Shown here: positions 25,901 to 38,407 of the stretch, in pieces
Numbering within the stretch: position 1 is the first letter of the stretch
How the letters are laid out: every line of letters starts with the position of its first letter
Source: Tetrahymena thermophila SB210
Taxonomy: Eukaryota; Ciliophora; Oligohymenophorea; Hymenostomatida; Tetrahymenidae
Assembly: GCF_000189635.1 (NCBI RefSeq)
Contig: NW_002476432.1
Span: 558,001-622,000 of the forward strand
Direction: 5' to 3'
Length of the DNA: 64,000 bases
The notes under the pieces: model-generated
Databases searched by the model: none
Seen by the model: only the letters and a program-made list of their open reading frames with translations
What the model was told of the DNA's origin: nothing
Translations under genes and position numbers: made by a program

Positions 25901-28900
25901 AAATAGAACTTTATTGTTTTAAATTAGTTTTTATAATTAAAAATATCACAATTTATAACTAATAAACTGTTTTTACCCAAGGTTAAGTGTCAAATTTGAG
26001 AGATTAATGCAATTTGCTAAAGCAGAACCTAAGTCTGATGCACCCATTGCACCAATTTAATTGCCACTTTTTAAATATTGAAGAAAAATATATTATTATT
26101 AAATAGTTAATTAGAATGAAAAAATATGAAATAATAAGATTAATTAATTAATAATTAAAGGAAAAGTTGAAAATAAAATGATGAGTTAAATTAACAAAGA
26201 GAGAACAAAAAAAAGCAAGCACAATAAAACGAAAATAGTGCTTTATTGTTTTAAATTAGTTTTTATAATTAAAAATATCACGATCCAAAACAAATAAACT
26301 GTTTTTACTGAAGATCAAGTGTCAAATTTGAGAGATTAATGCAATTTGCTAAACCAGAACCTAAGTCTGATGCACCCATTGCACCAATTTAATTGCCACT
26401 TTTTAAATATTGAAGAAAAAATATGAAATAATAAGATTAATTAATAATAAAAGCAAAAATTAAAAATAAAATGATGAGTTAAATTAACAAAGAAAGAAAA
26501 AAAAAAGCAAGTACAATAAAAAGAAAAAGAAAAATGAGCTTTATTGTTTTAAATTAGTTTTTATAATTAAAAGTATCGCAATCCAAAACAAATAAACTGT
26601 ATTTACTGAAGATCAAGTGTAAAATTTGAGAAATTGATAAAATTTGCTAAAGCAGAACCTAAGCCTGATGCACGTTCGTCACCAATGTTATTTCTTCTTT
26701 TTAAATATTGAAGAAAAATATATCATTATATAGTTAATTAGAAGGAAAAAATGAAGAAAAAATATGAAATAATAAGATTAATTAATAAATAATAAAAGTA
26801 AAAGTTGAAAATAAAATGATGAGTTAAATTTAAATTAACAAAGAAAGAAAAAAAAAAGCAAGTACAATAAAACGAAAAAGATAAAAGTGCTTTATTGTTT
26901 TAAATTAGTTTTTATAATTAAAAATATAACAATCCAAAATAAATAAACTGTTTTTACGAAAGATTAAGTGTCAAATTTGAGAGATTAATGCAATTTGTTA
27001 AACCAGAGCCTAAACCTGATACACCCATTCTACCAAATAAACCGAATAAACCGACTCTTTTTAAATATTGAAGAAATAATATATCATTAAATAGTTAATT
27101 AAAAGGAAAAAATGAACAAAAAATATAAAATAATAAGATTAATTAATTAATAATAAAGCAAAAATTGAAAATAAAATAATGAGTTAAATTAACAAAGAAA
27201 GAACAAAAAAAAAGCAAGCACAATAAAAAGAAAAAAGAGCTTTATTGTTTTAAATTAGTTTTTATAAATAAAAATATCACAATCCAAAACAAACAAAGTA
27301 TTTTTACGTAAGATCAAGTGTCAAATTTGAGAGTTTATTGCAATTTGCTAAAGCAGAACCTAAGCCTGATGCAATTTTTTCATCAAGTTAATTGCCACTT
27401 TTTAAATATTGAATAAAAAATATATCATTAAATAGTTAATTAAAGGAAAAAAATGAAGAAAAAATATGAAATAATCAGATTAATTAATTATTAATAAAAG
27501 TAAAAGTTGAAAATAAAATGATGAGTTAAATTTAAATTAATAAAGAAAGAAAGAAGAAAAAAAAGTAAGTACAATAAAAAGAAAAAGAAAAAGGAGTTTT
27601 ATCACTTTAAATTAGTTTTTATAATTAAAAATATCACAATCCAAAACAAATAAAGTATTTCTACCCAAGATAAAGTTTCAAATTTTAGAGATTAATGCAA
27701 TTTGCTAAAGAAGAACCTAAAACTGATGCACCCATTTCATCAATTTCATTGTAACTTTTTAAATATTGATGGCAAAATATATAATTAAATAGTTAATTAG
27801 AAGGAAAAAATGAAGAAAAAATATGAAATATAAGATTAATTAATTAGTAATAAAAGTAAAAGTTTAAAATAAAATGATGAGTTAAATTAACAAAGAAAGA
27901 AAGAAAAAATCAAACACAATAAAAAGAAAAAGAAAAAAGAACTTTATTGTTTAAATTTGTTTTTATAATTAAAAATATCACAATCCAAAACAAATAAACT
28001 TTTTTACCTAAGGTCAAGTGTCAAATTTTAGAGATTATAGCAATTTCCTAAAGCAGATCCTAAGCCTGTTACACCTTCGTAATCAATTTCATTGCTTCTT
28101 TTTAAATATTGAAGAAAAATATATCATTAAATAGTTAATTAAAAGGAAAAAATGAAGAAAAAAATATGAAATAATAAGAAATAAATAATAAAAGCAAAAT
28201 TTTAAAATAAAATGATGAGTTATATAAACAAAGAAAGTACAAAAAAAAGTAAGTACAATAAAAAGAAAAAGAAAATAGAACTTTATTGTTTTAAATTAGT
28301 TTTTATAATTAAAAATATCACAATCCAAAACTAATAAACTGTTTTTACTCAAGATTAAGTGTCAAATTTGAGAGATGAATGCAATTTGCTATAGCAGAAC
28401 CTAAAACTGATGCACCCATTGCACCAATTTAATTGCTTCTTTTTAAATATTGAAGAAAAATATATCATTAAATAGTTAATTAAAAGGAAAAAATGAAGAA
28501 AAAAATATGAAATAATAAGAAATAAATAATAAAAGCAAAATTTTAAAATAAAATGATGAGTTAAATAAACAAAGAAAGTACAAAAAAAAGTAAGTACAAT
28601 AAAAAGAAAAAGAAAATAGAACTTTATTGTTTTAAATTAGTTTTTATAATTAAAAATATCACAATCCAAAACTAATAAACTGTTTTTACTCAAGATTAAG
28701 TGTCAAATTTGAGAGATGAATGCAATTTGCTATAGCAGAACCTAAAACTGATGCACCCATTGCATCAATTTAATAGTGACTTTTTAAATATTGATGGCAA
28801 AATATATAATTAAATAGTTAATTAGAAGGAAAAAATGAAGAAAAAATATGAAAATAAGATTAATTAATAATAAAAGCAAAAGTTGAAAATAAAACGATGA

Positions 28901-29143
28901 GTTAAATTAACAAAGAAAAAACAAAAAAAAGTAAGCATAGTAGATAGAAAACGAAAAAAAAGCTTCATAGTTTTAAATTAGTTTTTATAATTAAAAATAT
29001 CACAATCCAAAACAAATAAACTGTTTTTACCCAAGGTTAAGTGTCAAATTTGAGAGATTAATGCAATTTGCTAAACCAGAACTTAAGCCTGATACGTCCT
29101 AATCATCATTTTATATACTGTAGGTTACATCATCATAGTCCAT
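22988..29143 (-). CDS. LRR protein made of 90-bp exons (young type)
   Basis: Eighteen exons. Exon 1 is 29143-29031 (ATG, MDYDDVTYSIQNDDQ, then the first LRR). Sixteen internal exons lie near 28.7, 28.35, 28.0, 27.7, 27.3, 26.96, 26.6, 26.3, 26.0, 25.6, 25.3, 25.0, 24.6, 24.1, 23.8 and 23486-23575. The last exon is 23078-22988, ending KCLKSKRLVVFNHDIF. Each internal exon I measured is 90 bases and encodes one 30-residue ribonuclease-inhibitor-type LRR (NxIGDKGASGLGSALAKC, INLSNLTLDL), with GT..AG introns always in phase 2. One exon is 99 bases. The product is about 550 residues of nearly pure LRR with no signal peptide or membrane segment seen. Introns are about 230-270 bases and alike throughout, indicating amplification of exon-intron units. 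The binding partner is unknown. Confidence 0.85.
23460..29100. repeat. Tandem exon-intron units of about 340 bp
   Basis: About 17 units, each holding one LRR exon and one intron. The intron consensus on the + strand runs agaaggaaaaaatgaagaaa, then ataataagattaattaat, then aaaataaaatgatgagttaa, then agcaagcacaataaaaag, then ttattgttttaaattagttt, then aaaatatcacaatccaaaa. Similarity of the introns, which should drift freely, shows that whole units were duplicated recently. The units at about 28104-28442 and 28443-28782 are almost identical. One unit near 24440-24470 has lost its exon by a jump from one intron copy to the next. Confidence 0.9.
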
Positions 29144-30526
29144 TTCGTATATATTTCCTCTGTTCATATATAGTGTGAAATTTTGTAAAATTTTTCAAAA
29201 TTTATTTTTTTCAAAAAAAATGATATATTAAAAAAATATAAGGTAATTATTATTTCAAATTTTACATTTTGTGAATTTAAAACTTTCAAAAAACTAAAAG
29301 TAAAGCTGTTTAAAGCTAATTTAGCTTTTTTATTTTGTTATTAAGATATATTATTTTGCCTTTAGTAAATTAATAGGCATTTCACTCTAGATCACTTTAA
29401 GGAAAAAATGAAGAAAAAAAATGAAATAATAAGGTTAATTAATAATTAATAAAATTAACAAAAAATGAAGAAAAAAAAGTAATCACAATAAAAAGAAAAA
29501 GAAAAATAAATCAAATAAATTAAAAGAGCTTTAATGTTTTAAATTGACTTTTATAATTAAAAATATTATAATCCAAAACAAATAAACTGCTTTTATTAAG
29601 TGTAAATTTTAATAGCAAAAAATGAAGAAAATATATAAAATAATACAAAATGAATAATTAATAATTAAAAATTGAATTGAAAATTAAGTTAAAATAGCTA
29701 AAAAATATTTGTTTTAATAAAAATCAATGAATAATGATTATAATTTCTCAAATAAAATTATTTATTTAAATAAATTGAAAGTTAAAAATATAAAAAATAT
29801 TAATAATTTATAAATAAATAAAATATACCCGAGATCAATATGGAGAATCTAATGAGATAAAAGTGAAGAGCTTAGAAACTTTTTTTATTAGTTTATATAA
29901 ATTTATAGGATATTAATAAAAAAATTAATAATTACTTCTTCCAAATTATTATATTTTTTAATCTATTACATCATTTATTTTTTTTTTCTTCAGAAATATT
30001 GAATAGCAAGTAATTTATGGAATTTAATTAATTATAAATGGATAAAAAGAACAAATAAAATATAATAATTAATTATCAATATTAATTTATAAATTTGGTT
30101 TTATGAAGAGATATCACATAAAAATTAATTTAACATTCATTATTTAATCTTAATATATTTTTTTAAAACATTTTCTTAAAAATATAGTAGGAATTAGAGA
30201 TGGCCAGTTATTTAGTCTTATTTGAAAAAATTTTATTAATTAATGTTCATAAAAATTTTATTAACATTTTTATATATTTATTTCATGCTATTTTACTATC
30301 ATTTATAAATATAAATTTTAAGGCATTTTAAAATTACTAAAATAAATAATTTTATTTATTAATTGCTTCCAATAGTTCTATTTTTTAAGATTAAATATTT
30401 TAACAAATAAGATCATTTTCTTTCAAGCTATATTTATTTAATAGATTTTTTATTTTTAGGTAAAATTAAAATCTAACTTTTATATGTTTTTGATTCCTAT
30501 CACTTTAAAATTTATTTGTTTTCATT
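29144..30526. promoter_or_regulatory. Region between the two LRR genes, with an exon-less unit remnant
   Basis: Upstream of the LRR gene starting at 29143 and downstream of the one ending at 30527. The segment about 29398-29600 matches the intron part of the 340-bp unit (gaaaaaatgaagaaaaaaaa, aaaagagctttaatgtttt, ataatccaaaacaaataaa) but no LRR exon follows. The stretch 29110-29170 is less AT-rich than its surroundings. The rest is AT-rich and carries no gene I can support. Confidence 0.5.
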
Positions 30527-33300
30527 TCAGTCAAACAAGATGAACTTCTTCACAATTCTTTTAAGTTTTTAAATTTTTCTAGAAAATCGTTATTTTTCTC
30601 TATAACTAATATCATTAGTCCTTTTTTAAATAATATTATTTTATGAAAAAAAAATTAATTTTAATTGTTTAATTTCTATATATTGTTATAAATAAATAAA
30701 GTATTTTTTACAATAATAATTGAAATAATTGATAATTAAATTCAAATATATTTTTATGTTGGTTTGTGTATTTTTAGGATGATAAGTAAATCAAAGAATA
30801 TTCAATTAAAAATAAATAAATAAATTTAATTTTATACTCAAGTTTGATTGATAAATTATAAAGTTTTTATAAGGTTGCTAATGAACAAGCCAAATTTGCC
30901 ATTATCTCATCTGTAATCTAAGTTTTACTTAATATTTAATTAAAATATAAACAAATATGTCTTTTAAATTACTAAAGGACAAGAACTAAGCTCAAAATAG
31001 TATTGCAAGCTGATAAATCCTTTACCATACCTAACGCACCTTCATTATCTATTTTGTTAGCTCTAAAAAAAAATCTATTAAGAAAGCTTAAAATTCTAAC
31101 ATGGAATATTTAATTGGTGGAAAAAACATTAATATAAATAATAAAATTGTACTTATTATTTTTATTTAAATAATTTACATAAACAAATAAATAATTTTTT
31201 TATTTAATTACCCTAAATTAAGACTGAGGTTTTAAATATTTTTGCAATTTGCTAAACCTTGACCTAATTTTTATGCTCCGCTTGGTCCTATATTATTCTA
31301 CCTTTAAAGTTTAGAAAAAATTAGTCAACGCTGAAAAATAAAGTTTAAATATTGCTCTCAGAATAAGTGCTAAAAATAATATTAAAATAAATTTGATACC
31401 CTAAATTGAGTGCCAGTGTTTAAAGATTTTTTAATTTTTGAATAGTATTTCCTAGCTCAATAGAACCCTAATCACTTATGTCATTCAATCTTTTAATATA
31501 AATAATTTAGATAAAATAATAAATAAAGAAGGGTTATTTAATCATTTTTATAAATTATTTCATCTTTTTAAATTTTTTTTCTAAAATTTAAAGACATTCT
31601 TAATTAAAAATATAAATTTAATCCTCCTCCTTTTTACTGAATTGATAAGAATTATGTACATATAAATTTTAAATCAAATGCTTACTAAAAATCAAGAATT
31701 AAGGTTGATAGCTAAATGCAATTTTCTAAAGAAGCACAAATAATAGACGCTCCTTTTCCTATTATATTATTTGCCCTTTAATTTTATTAGCAATATTTAT
31801 TTATTTATTTATTAAAAAGTTTAATTTGCAAACAATCAAATATTTAATTAATTAAATCTGTTTTTCAAAAAATTCTTTTCTATAAATATTAATAAGGATT
31901 GATTGATATAAATGAATTTACAAAAAGTTAAGATTAACACTTTAGAGATTATGACATTTAGATAGCCCTTAAGCAATACCATTTATTCCTTCGTTGCATA
32001 TTTTATTGGCTCTTTTAATATAATTTAATAAATCAATATTCAATTTTTCCATGCAAGTAGATAAATATTTTTACTAAATATTGAGAGTAAGATTATTTAG
32101 ATTTTAGCATTTACCAAATTATGAACCTAAATATGAAGCTCCTTTTGATCCGATATCATTATAGCTTTGTTATTAAATAAAATAATTTAAAGAAAAATAA
32201 TTTACTTAATTATTAAGAAATAAACAAATTAAAAAAAAATTAATTTTTTATGATAATTTAATTCTAATTTTTTAAAAAAAGGTAATTAACTAATTTAATA
32301 AGTTTACTAAAGATTCAAAGTTAAATTTTTGATGTTTTGGCATTGACTTAAAAACTCACCTAAATTTTGAGCTCCTTGTGATCCAATCCTATTAGATCTA
32401 AAATGACAGAAATTATTAAAAAACAAAACAAAATTTATAAATTTAATAATTATTGTATTTAATGAATAAAGTTTTATTAACCCTATAATCAAGGTGAAAC
32501 TAATAAGATTTTTGCATTTAACTAAACCTTAACCTAGATTTGAAATTCCTTACTCTCCAAATAAATTGTTGCTTTTTTAAAAATAAATTCGAATAAACAA
32601 AAAATATATTCATTTTAGTAAATAAATAGTTAAAAAATAAAAAAATACCTCATAACTAATGTTAAATCTTGCAGATTTTGACAATTAGCAAAAGCTTATC
32701 CTAAAACTAACAAACCTTAATCCTGAATACTATTATAGCTAAAAAATATTTATTATTAAATTCGCTAATTTTTACAAATTCGATGAACTAATTAAAAGAA
32801 ATATTTTTTATCTAAAAATGTTTATGTGAAAATAAATTAACATTTAAAAGATCAAAATTATTTTACTTGAGAGAAAGTGCAATAGATATTAGATTGACAC
32901 ATTTTTTGATTGCATCGCCTAAAATAGCAGCTTCTTAGTCTTAAAGATTATTGTAACTTTTTAATTTTTAATTAAAATTCTTATTTTTTTGTAAAAGAAT
33001 ATTTACTTAATATTATTTTAATAGATTTATTTATTATATAAAATTAATGAGCAAAACTTTAAAGTTGATTAAAAAAAATAAATAGGTTTTATTATTTATA
33101 ATGAAATCAGTTGACTTATTAATAATATATTTTTAAAGAAACTTAAATTTTAACTTAAGTTATAAGGATATGCTAGTATGATCAGATAGATTAGACTCTT
33201 AAAACTTTTTTTAAAGAAAAATTAAATTTATAAAAAAGTTTTTTGGTATTTAAATGATTACTTCTTTAAGTGAATTATAAATAATTTTCTATTAAATCAT
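30527..33300 (-). CDS. LRR protein made of 90-bp exons (older type)
   Basis: Twelve exons. Exon 1 is 33300-33155 (ATG at 33300, ending phase 2). Ten LRR exons of 90 bases follow, including 31301-31212 and 31062-30973 measured exactly and others near 32.9, 32.7, 32.5, 32.35, 32.1, 31.97, 31.74 and 31.44. The last exon is 30578-30527, encoding KIQKLKRIVKKFILFD. Repeats read, for example, NRIGSQGAQNLGEFLSQC and NNIGPSGAQKLGQGLANC. All introns are phase 2. The product is about 365 residues. Unlike the neighbouring LRR gene, introns are of varied length and not alike, and repeats are individually diverged, so this gene is older. The first exon upstream of the LRR match is AT-rich and its ATG is my choice from frame alone. 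Confidence 0.78.
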
Positions 33301-33902
33301 TTTTTTAGCTAAATTAATTTATATTCCAAACTTTTATTTCTAATAATTAAAGTAAAATAATTGCAAATTATTTATTTATTTAATTAATTAACAATAATTA
33401 TCTTATAATATCAGATTAATCATTTCAAAAAAAAAATTTATTAAACTATTAATGAAAATTTAAAAAATTCAAGAAAATTTGAATTATTTTTTTTATAACT
33501 TGTCAGATTAATATAAACTATTAAATATATTTATTGATTATATAAATTTTATAAATAAAAGTAATAATATATTATTTTAACTTTAAATAAAGAAAAATTA
33601 ATTCATTATAATATAATTTTATATATATTTTTCAAAATCTAAAAATTTTAATTTATTTTATCTCCATTGCTCTTCATTTAATTATTTACAAAGCTTAATC
33701 TAATTTTCTATCAAAAGTATTACTTTAAGTTTAAAATATAAACTGTTTTATTTTCTTTCTTGTTAATTTAATAGATCGACTTGTTTCATTAATTTTTTAT
33801 TCTTAGTTTTTTAGTTTACATTTTTAGTTTGTTAGTTAGTGTTAGTTAGTAATTCATTATTAATATGAATAAACAACTCACTTTTTTATTACAATTTAGT
33901 CT
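33301..33902. promoter_or_regulatory. Intergenic region upstream of the older LRR gene
   Basis: Lies between the 5' end of the LRR gene and the 3' end of the kinesin gene, both minus strand, so it should carry the LRR promoter and the kinesin 3' UTR. A short direct repeat (agtttgttagttagtgttagttagt) lies near 33826-33850. Nothing else was recognised. Confidence 0.45.
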
Positions 33903-33921
33903 TCAATAGTTACTCAAATTA

Positions 33922-33956
<35 letters not shown>

Positions 33957-36900
33957 GTTATTGTTATCATATCTCTGGTATCCTTTCATAATTGGATCTA
34001 TATTCATTGGATTTAAATTAAATTAATAGGAGTTTGGTGCAGGCGCATTTGAAAGCGGTTTTAATTAGCCATCTAAAATTAAAAAAAAGTTATTTTAATT
34101 GAAAAATGAATAATTTTACTTTTTTATGGTTTTCTTGCTTCTGGTTAGGCAGAATATGAATGTGAAGAATGTCCATTAGGTTAATTCGATTTTTCTATTA
34201 AGTTTAGTAAATTATTAGCATTAGGATTATTAACAGGATCCAAAATAATGCCATTTATATTTTTCTTTGGATTTGAATGATTAACTATTTCTATATCATT
34301 TCCTAGTCTATTATGGAGGTTAGATGAGGGCATATTGTATTAATTATAGTGATTTTTAGATTTTTCAGTTGGGAGATTTGGATTCGTGCCATATTTTGCA
34401 TCTAATTTGTTGAATTTAAAAATATAAAACATTTTATTAAGAAAAATTATTAAGTAAATAAAATTAATCTATCTTTCTAAGTTAATTACTGTTTTAATTG
34501 ATCTTCGTGATACTGTTTTTACGATTTTTACTTCTTCCTCTTGAGTTTACTCTATTTTATTTATCATTACTATTAAAAGATATATCCATTTAGCTTTTAG
34601 ATTAATAAGATTCATCTACTTCAAACATTGTACTGTTTTAAGTCTTTTCAAACTCTATCCTTCTTGATTCCTTTTCGATATTTACTTATTCCATTGCTAT
34701 ATTAAACATAAAATTACATTTTAATGTAAGTTTTTTCTAATAAAATTTAATTTCTACCCTGATTTTAAGGAAGCTTTGGAAATCTTATTTCTTTGTTTTT
34801 AAAGAAGAAGGGAGTGACTTTATAAGAGTTTGAATCTTCATCGAAAGTTGACTAAGATTTTATCATTTCATATTCTGTTCTCGTTAAAAGCATGTCAATA
34901 ATAGCTTTATTTAATTTATCTGTAAGTTCGAGGTGTCTAATTGTGTCTAAGAGCTCTTCTTTGTCATCTTCATGCTCATTTTAAAGATCTTTGACCTCTT
35001 CTAATGCTTATTTTAGTTTCTTTCTTAAAATTTTATTATTCTCCCTAAGTTAAGACACTTCCTCTTATAAAGATTTAAATTCATTTTCTTATTACAATAA
35101 ATTTTCTTCATTTTTTTTCTTCTCTTCTAATAGTTGCTCCTTCAATTTATTCTACTTTTTTAACTTCTTTCTAAGCTCTTAATACTTCTTTTAAGCCTCC
35201 GACTATTAAGTTTCTTGAACATTACCACCTTATATTTTATTTTATTCTAACTATTTAAGTTTTTCAGCCATTTCTTAAACAAGTCTCTTTTCTTCTTAAA
35301 GTTTTTCTTCTTTTTACAACATTTCATTCATCATTTTTTGCTTTTATTAATTCATTTCTTCTTATTGCTCTTGCAGCTTTTTTAATTCTTCAAATTGTTG
35401 CTTATTTCTAATAACCTAGCTTTCGCTAATTTCAATTCCCTTGACCATTTTGCTAGGACTTTCAGATTGATTAGCTACTCCTCCTCCACTAGGTTAATTT
35501 TCGAGCATTCTACGTAATCTATTAATTTCCTCTGCATATTCCTTTAGCAAAGCATCCTTAGGATCTTCGTTTACCTTAGGTTGATTCTTAATATTCTTTG
35601 CTCTTGAAGCATACCTCAAAGTACCTAATGTTTCATCATAGGAATAATCAGCAGGCGAAATAGCTGCAATCATAATTGTCTTTGTATTACCACCAAGTGA
35701 ATCCTCCAACAGTCTTGTAAGCTTTGAATCTCTATATGGAATATGGTGAGTTCTACCATCAACAAGTGCAGATATAACATTACCTATTTCAATAATTTTG
35801 ATAAATAATCTTTAATATTTTGATTCTAAAAAATATTTTTATAGTATTTCAATATTTATTTAGTCTTTGTTTAAAATCTAACATTTAATTTTTAATAAAT
35901 ATCAAAAATAAATTACAATTTTTTATAATTAAGTAAAATTCTACAAAAATAACAAAAAAGAATTACCTAAAGCACTTAGTGATAAATTAATTTTATTTGC
36001 TTCCTTTAAACGATCACCTGTTGCTTGAGTTTTGCTTTATCTTTCTGAACCAGCTAAATCTACTAAATTTAACTTTCCTGCACGAAAATGCTGATTACCT
36101 GTTGAGTCTATTTCACTTGTTTCTATATAAATTGTAAATATACTGTGAGATCTACTTGAATCTTTATTCATAGCTGTAGCACCTATTTTTTATGAATATT
36201 TAATTTCAATTCATAAATTCTAATATAAACTTATTAATCATTTAAAATACTTTAAAATAAAATAACCTAAATTTAGATTAAATTTTAATATTTTATTATT
36301 CCTTCTACTTTTTATTCAATTCAAATTATTAAATATGTTGTTTAACTATTAAAAATGGATTTAAAATCGCTAATTTCTCATAGTTTGAAAAACTAAAACT
36401 CTAAAGCTATGTTTATAAAATCTAACAGACATACTTGCTATGAGATAAATAAATAATTAAAAATTTGAGTGCTATTTTTTGTGGTTATATTGAATCATTT
36501 AATTTATAAACATGTGCTTAACTAACTAGTACAAGCAAATAAGTCATTTATTTATTTAGTTAATTTTTTCTATATTAATTTTTATAAATAATTGATAAAA
36601 TTCATACCTACTGAGCGATTTTCATTTCCTTTGTACATTAGATTTTCCATTTCTTTAACAGACTTAACAACAATTTAATTCAAATCCTTGACAAAAACAC
36701 CCTTTTCAGGTGATTATTTAAGCTCAAACTTTGCTTTTGGATCTTTTGAGAGTAGATCATGTATTTCTTCGTTATATATTTCAAGAAATGAGACTCTAAC
36801 TAAAAATTCTTTTGAACTGGTTGTCTCAATCAAATTAATAATATGAGAAAATGTTCTAGGAATGATTCCCTTTTCTTCTTCTTTGCTTGGGTCTCCCATC

Positions 36901-37490
36901 ATCGTATGCGTTTTACCACAACCTGTTTGTATAATAAATTGAAACCTTTTTTCTTGAAATACTCAATAAACTTAGCTTATTTTTTCATTAATTCATCAAC
37001 TAATCATTGAATAAATTGCAATTTTAATATATATTTAATTAATCTCTTCTCTACATTTTTCCATTCTAATTTATTTATTTATTTTGATTGAATATACGCT
37101 TTCATTCTTTTTTTTTGTAGAATTGACATTTTATAATTTAATATTACATTAAAAAATTACAAGCTATAATAGTTAAAAACAAATATTTTGTTGCTTGAAG
37201 ATTAAAATTTTACCTGTTTAACCATAGGCGAATATAGTACCATTATAGCCTTCGAAAACACTTTCTACTAAAGGAAATGCACTTGCTTCGTAAACTAATT
37301 ATTGCTATACCTTTTGATAGAACACAGCATCATAGGTAAATACCTTTTCCGAACCAGCCTCATTTGGTTTTCTAAGTACTATTTGATTAAGCTTAGTATC
37401 AACTTCAACGCATTCTTTACTATTATTTTATCTTTCCTTATCATTCATAGGTCTAACACGGACCATGACTTTAACGCATTCTTAGGGCAT
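33903..37490 (-). CDS. Kinesin-2 family motor protein
   Basis: Seven exons: 37490-37214, 36922-36608, 36182-35967, 35783-34758, 34696-34490, 34401-34120 and 34072-33903, 831 codons in phase. The N-terminal motor domain has the P-loop [10 protein letters not shown], switch [12 protein letters not shown], switch [10 protein letters not shown] and [20 protein letters not shown]. It is followed by the neck [20 protein letters not shown], which is characteristic of kinesin-2 (KIF3A/B, FLA10). A coiled coil rich in Glu/Gln/Lys covers roughly residues 370-600, then a low-complexity tail with an Asn run. Kinesin-2 drives anterograde intraflagellar transport; Tetrahymena has two such motor genes, KIN1 and KIN2, but I cannot tell which this is. 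Introns at phase-1 Gly codons support the exon model. Confidence 0.93.
33915..33968. repeat. (AAT)n microsatellite coding poly-Asn
   Basis: Ten perfect att triplets on the + strand, flanked by gtt-interrupted ones, encode about 16 consecutive Asn residues just before the kinesin stop codon (LSNY). Length variation here would not alter the frame. Confidence 0.9.
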
Positions 37491-38407
37491 GTTTAAATTT
37501 AATGGCTGGCTATTTTATTATTAATAATTTAACTAAGTAGTCTTTGTCTAAAATCTATTTGATCTATAATAATTGTTTAAGCTAAATGTTTAGTGGCTTT
37601 TTAGAATTGTTTGTTGTGCCTATTTAATAGTTTTAAAATTGTTTTAGTGTTGCTAAAAATTGGATTTGTTGAACTGCTTTTTTAGTGAACTAAAAACTTT
37701 TTGAGTTATTGTGTTAATTAATTAGTAATAATTTTTTAATTTTAGTATTGATATTTATTTGCTTTGTGAATATACAAATCAAATCGACAATTAATGATTA
37801 ATATTCACACATACACATAAATTATATGTATTTATTCATTCAACTAACTAAGAATCACCTTTTTACAACTCCATCATATATTTCCTTAACCATTCATATG
37901 TTTGTTATTCATAAGTTATTAATTAATTAACTCAACCTCATATCATATCATATATACATACATGCACACACTATTTTTATGTGGTTTATTAATTTTCAAG
38001 TGAATTTCTTAATAATACAAATAAATGAAAAATAAAGGCTACTGTATAAATGTTAAGTAATTTATTCTTTTAATTAGGAAAATGAAATAAAACAATAAAT
38101 ATATTCCATATATTTTTTATAACATTATAATTTGTTTGCTTATCTTCATCCAAAATTCAATAAATTAAACAAAAATTAATTTTTTTCTTAAATTAACAAA
38201 ATTATATCTATCTTACAACCATTCTTTTTCCATCTAAAGCTTTTCAAATAAGTATTTTAAATTTAATTTTAATTTAAGTAATGAATAAATCTGTGGCACA
38301 ACATATTGGAATATATAATCATATTTATCTTTTTTTTTAAATTTTATAAAAAAATAAAAAAAATTTTTAAACATTTTAAAAATAAATAAGTAAAAAATAA
38401 CATAGTT
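37491..38407. promoter_or_regulatory. Intergenic region upstream of the kinesin gene
   Basis: Holds the kinesin 5' flank and the 3' flank of the NACHT-WD40 gene (both minus strand). A catatcatatcatatatacat stretch lies near 37935. No gene was seen. Confidence 0.45.

Noticed and set aside
23460-29100. CRISPR-like or non-coding satellite array
   Set aside because: The units are about 340 bases, contain an LRR exon with splice sites, and are eukaryotic; there is no spacer structure.
22988-33300. One continuous LRR gene of about 29 exons
   Set aside because: An in-frame ATG with a fitting first exon (29143-29031) and a typical short LRR 3' exon (30578-30527) divide it into two genes.
33155-33300. 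Standard SCY1-like or other N-terminal domain in the first exon of the older LRR gene
   Set aside because: The exon is short, AT-rich and carries no motif beyond half an LRR, so no domain was assigned.
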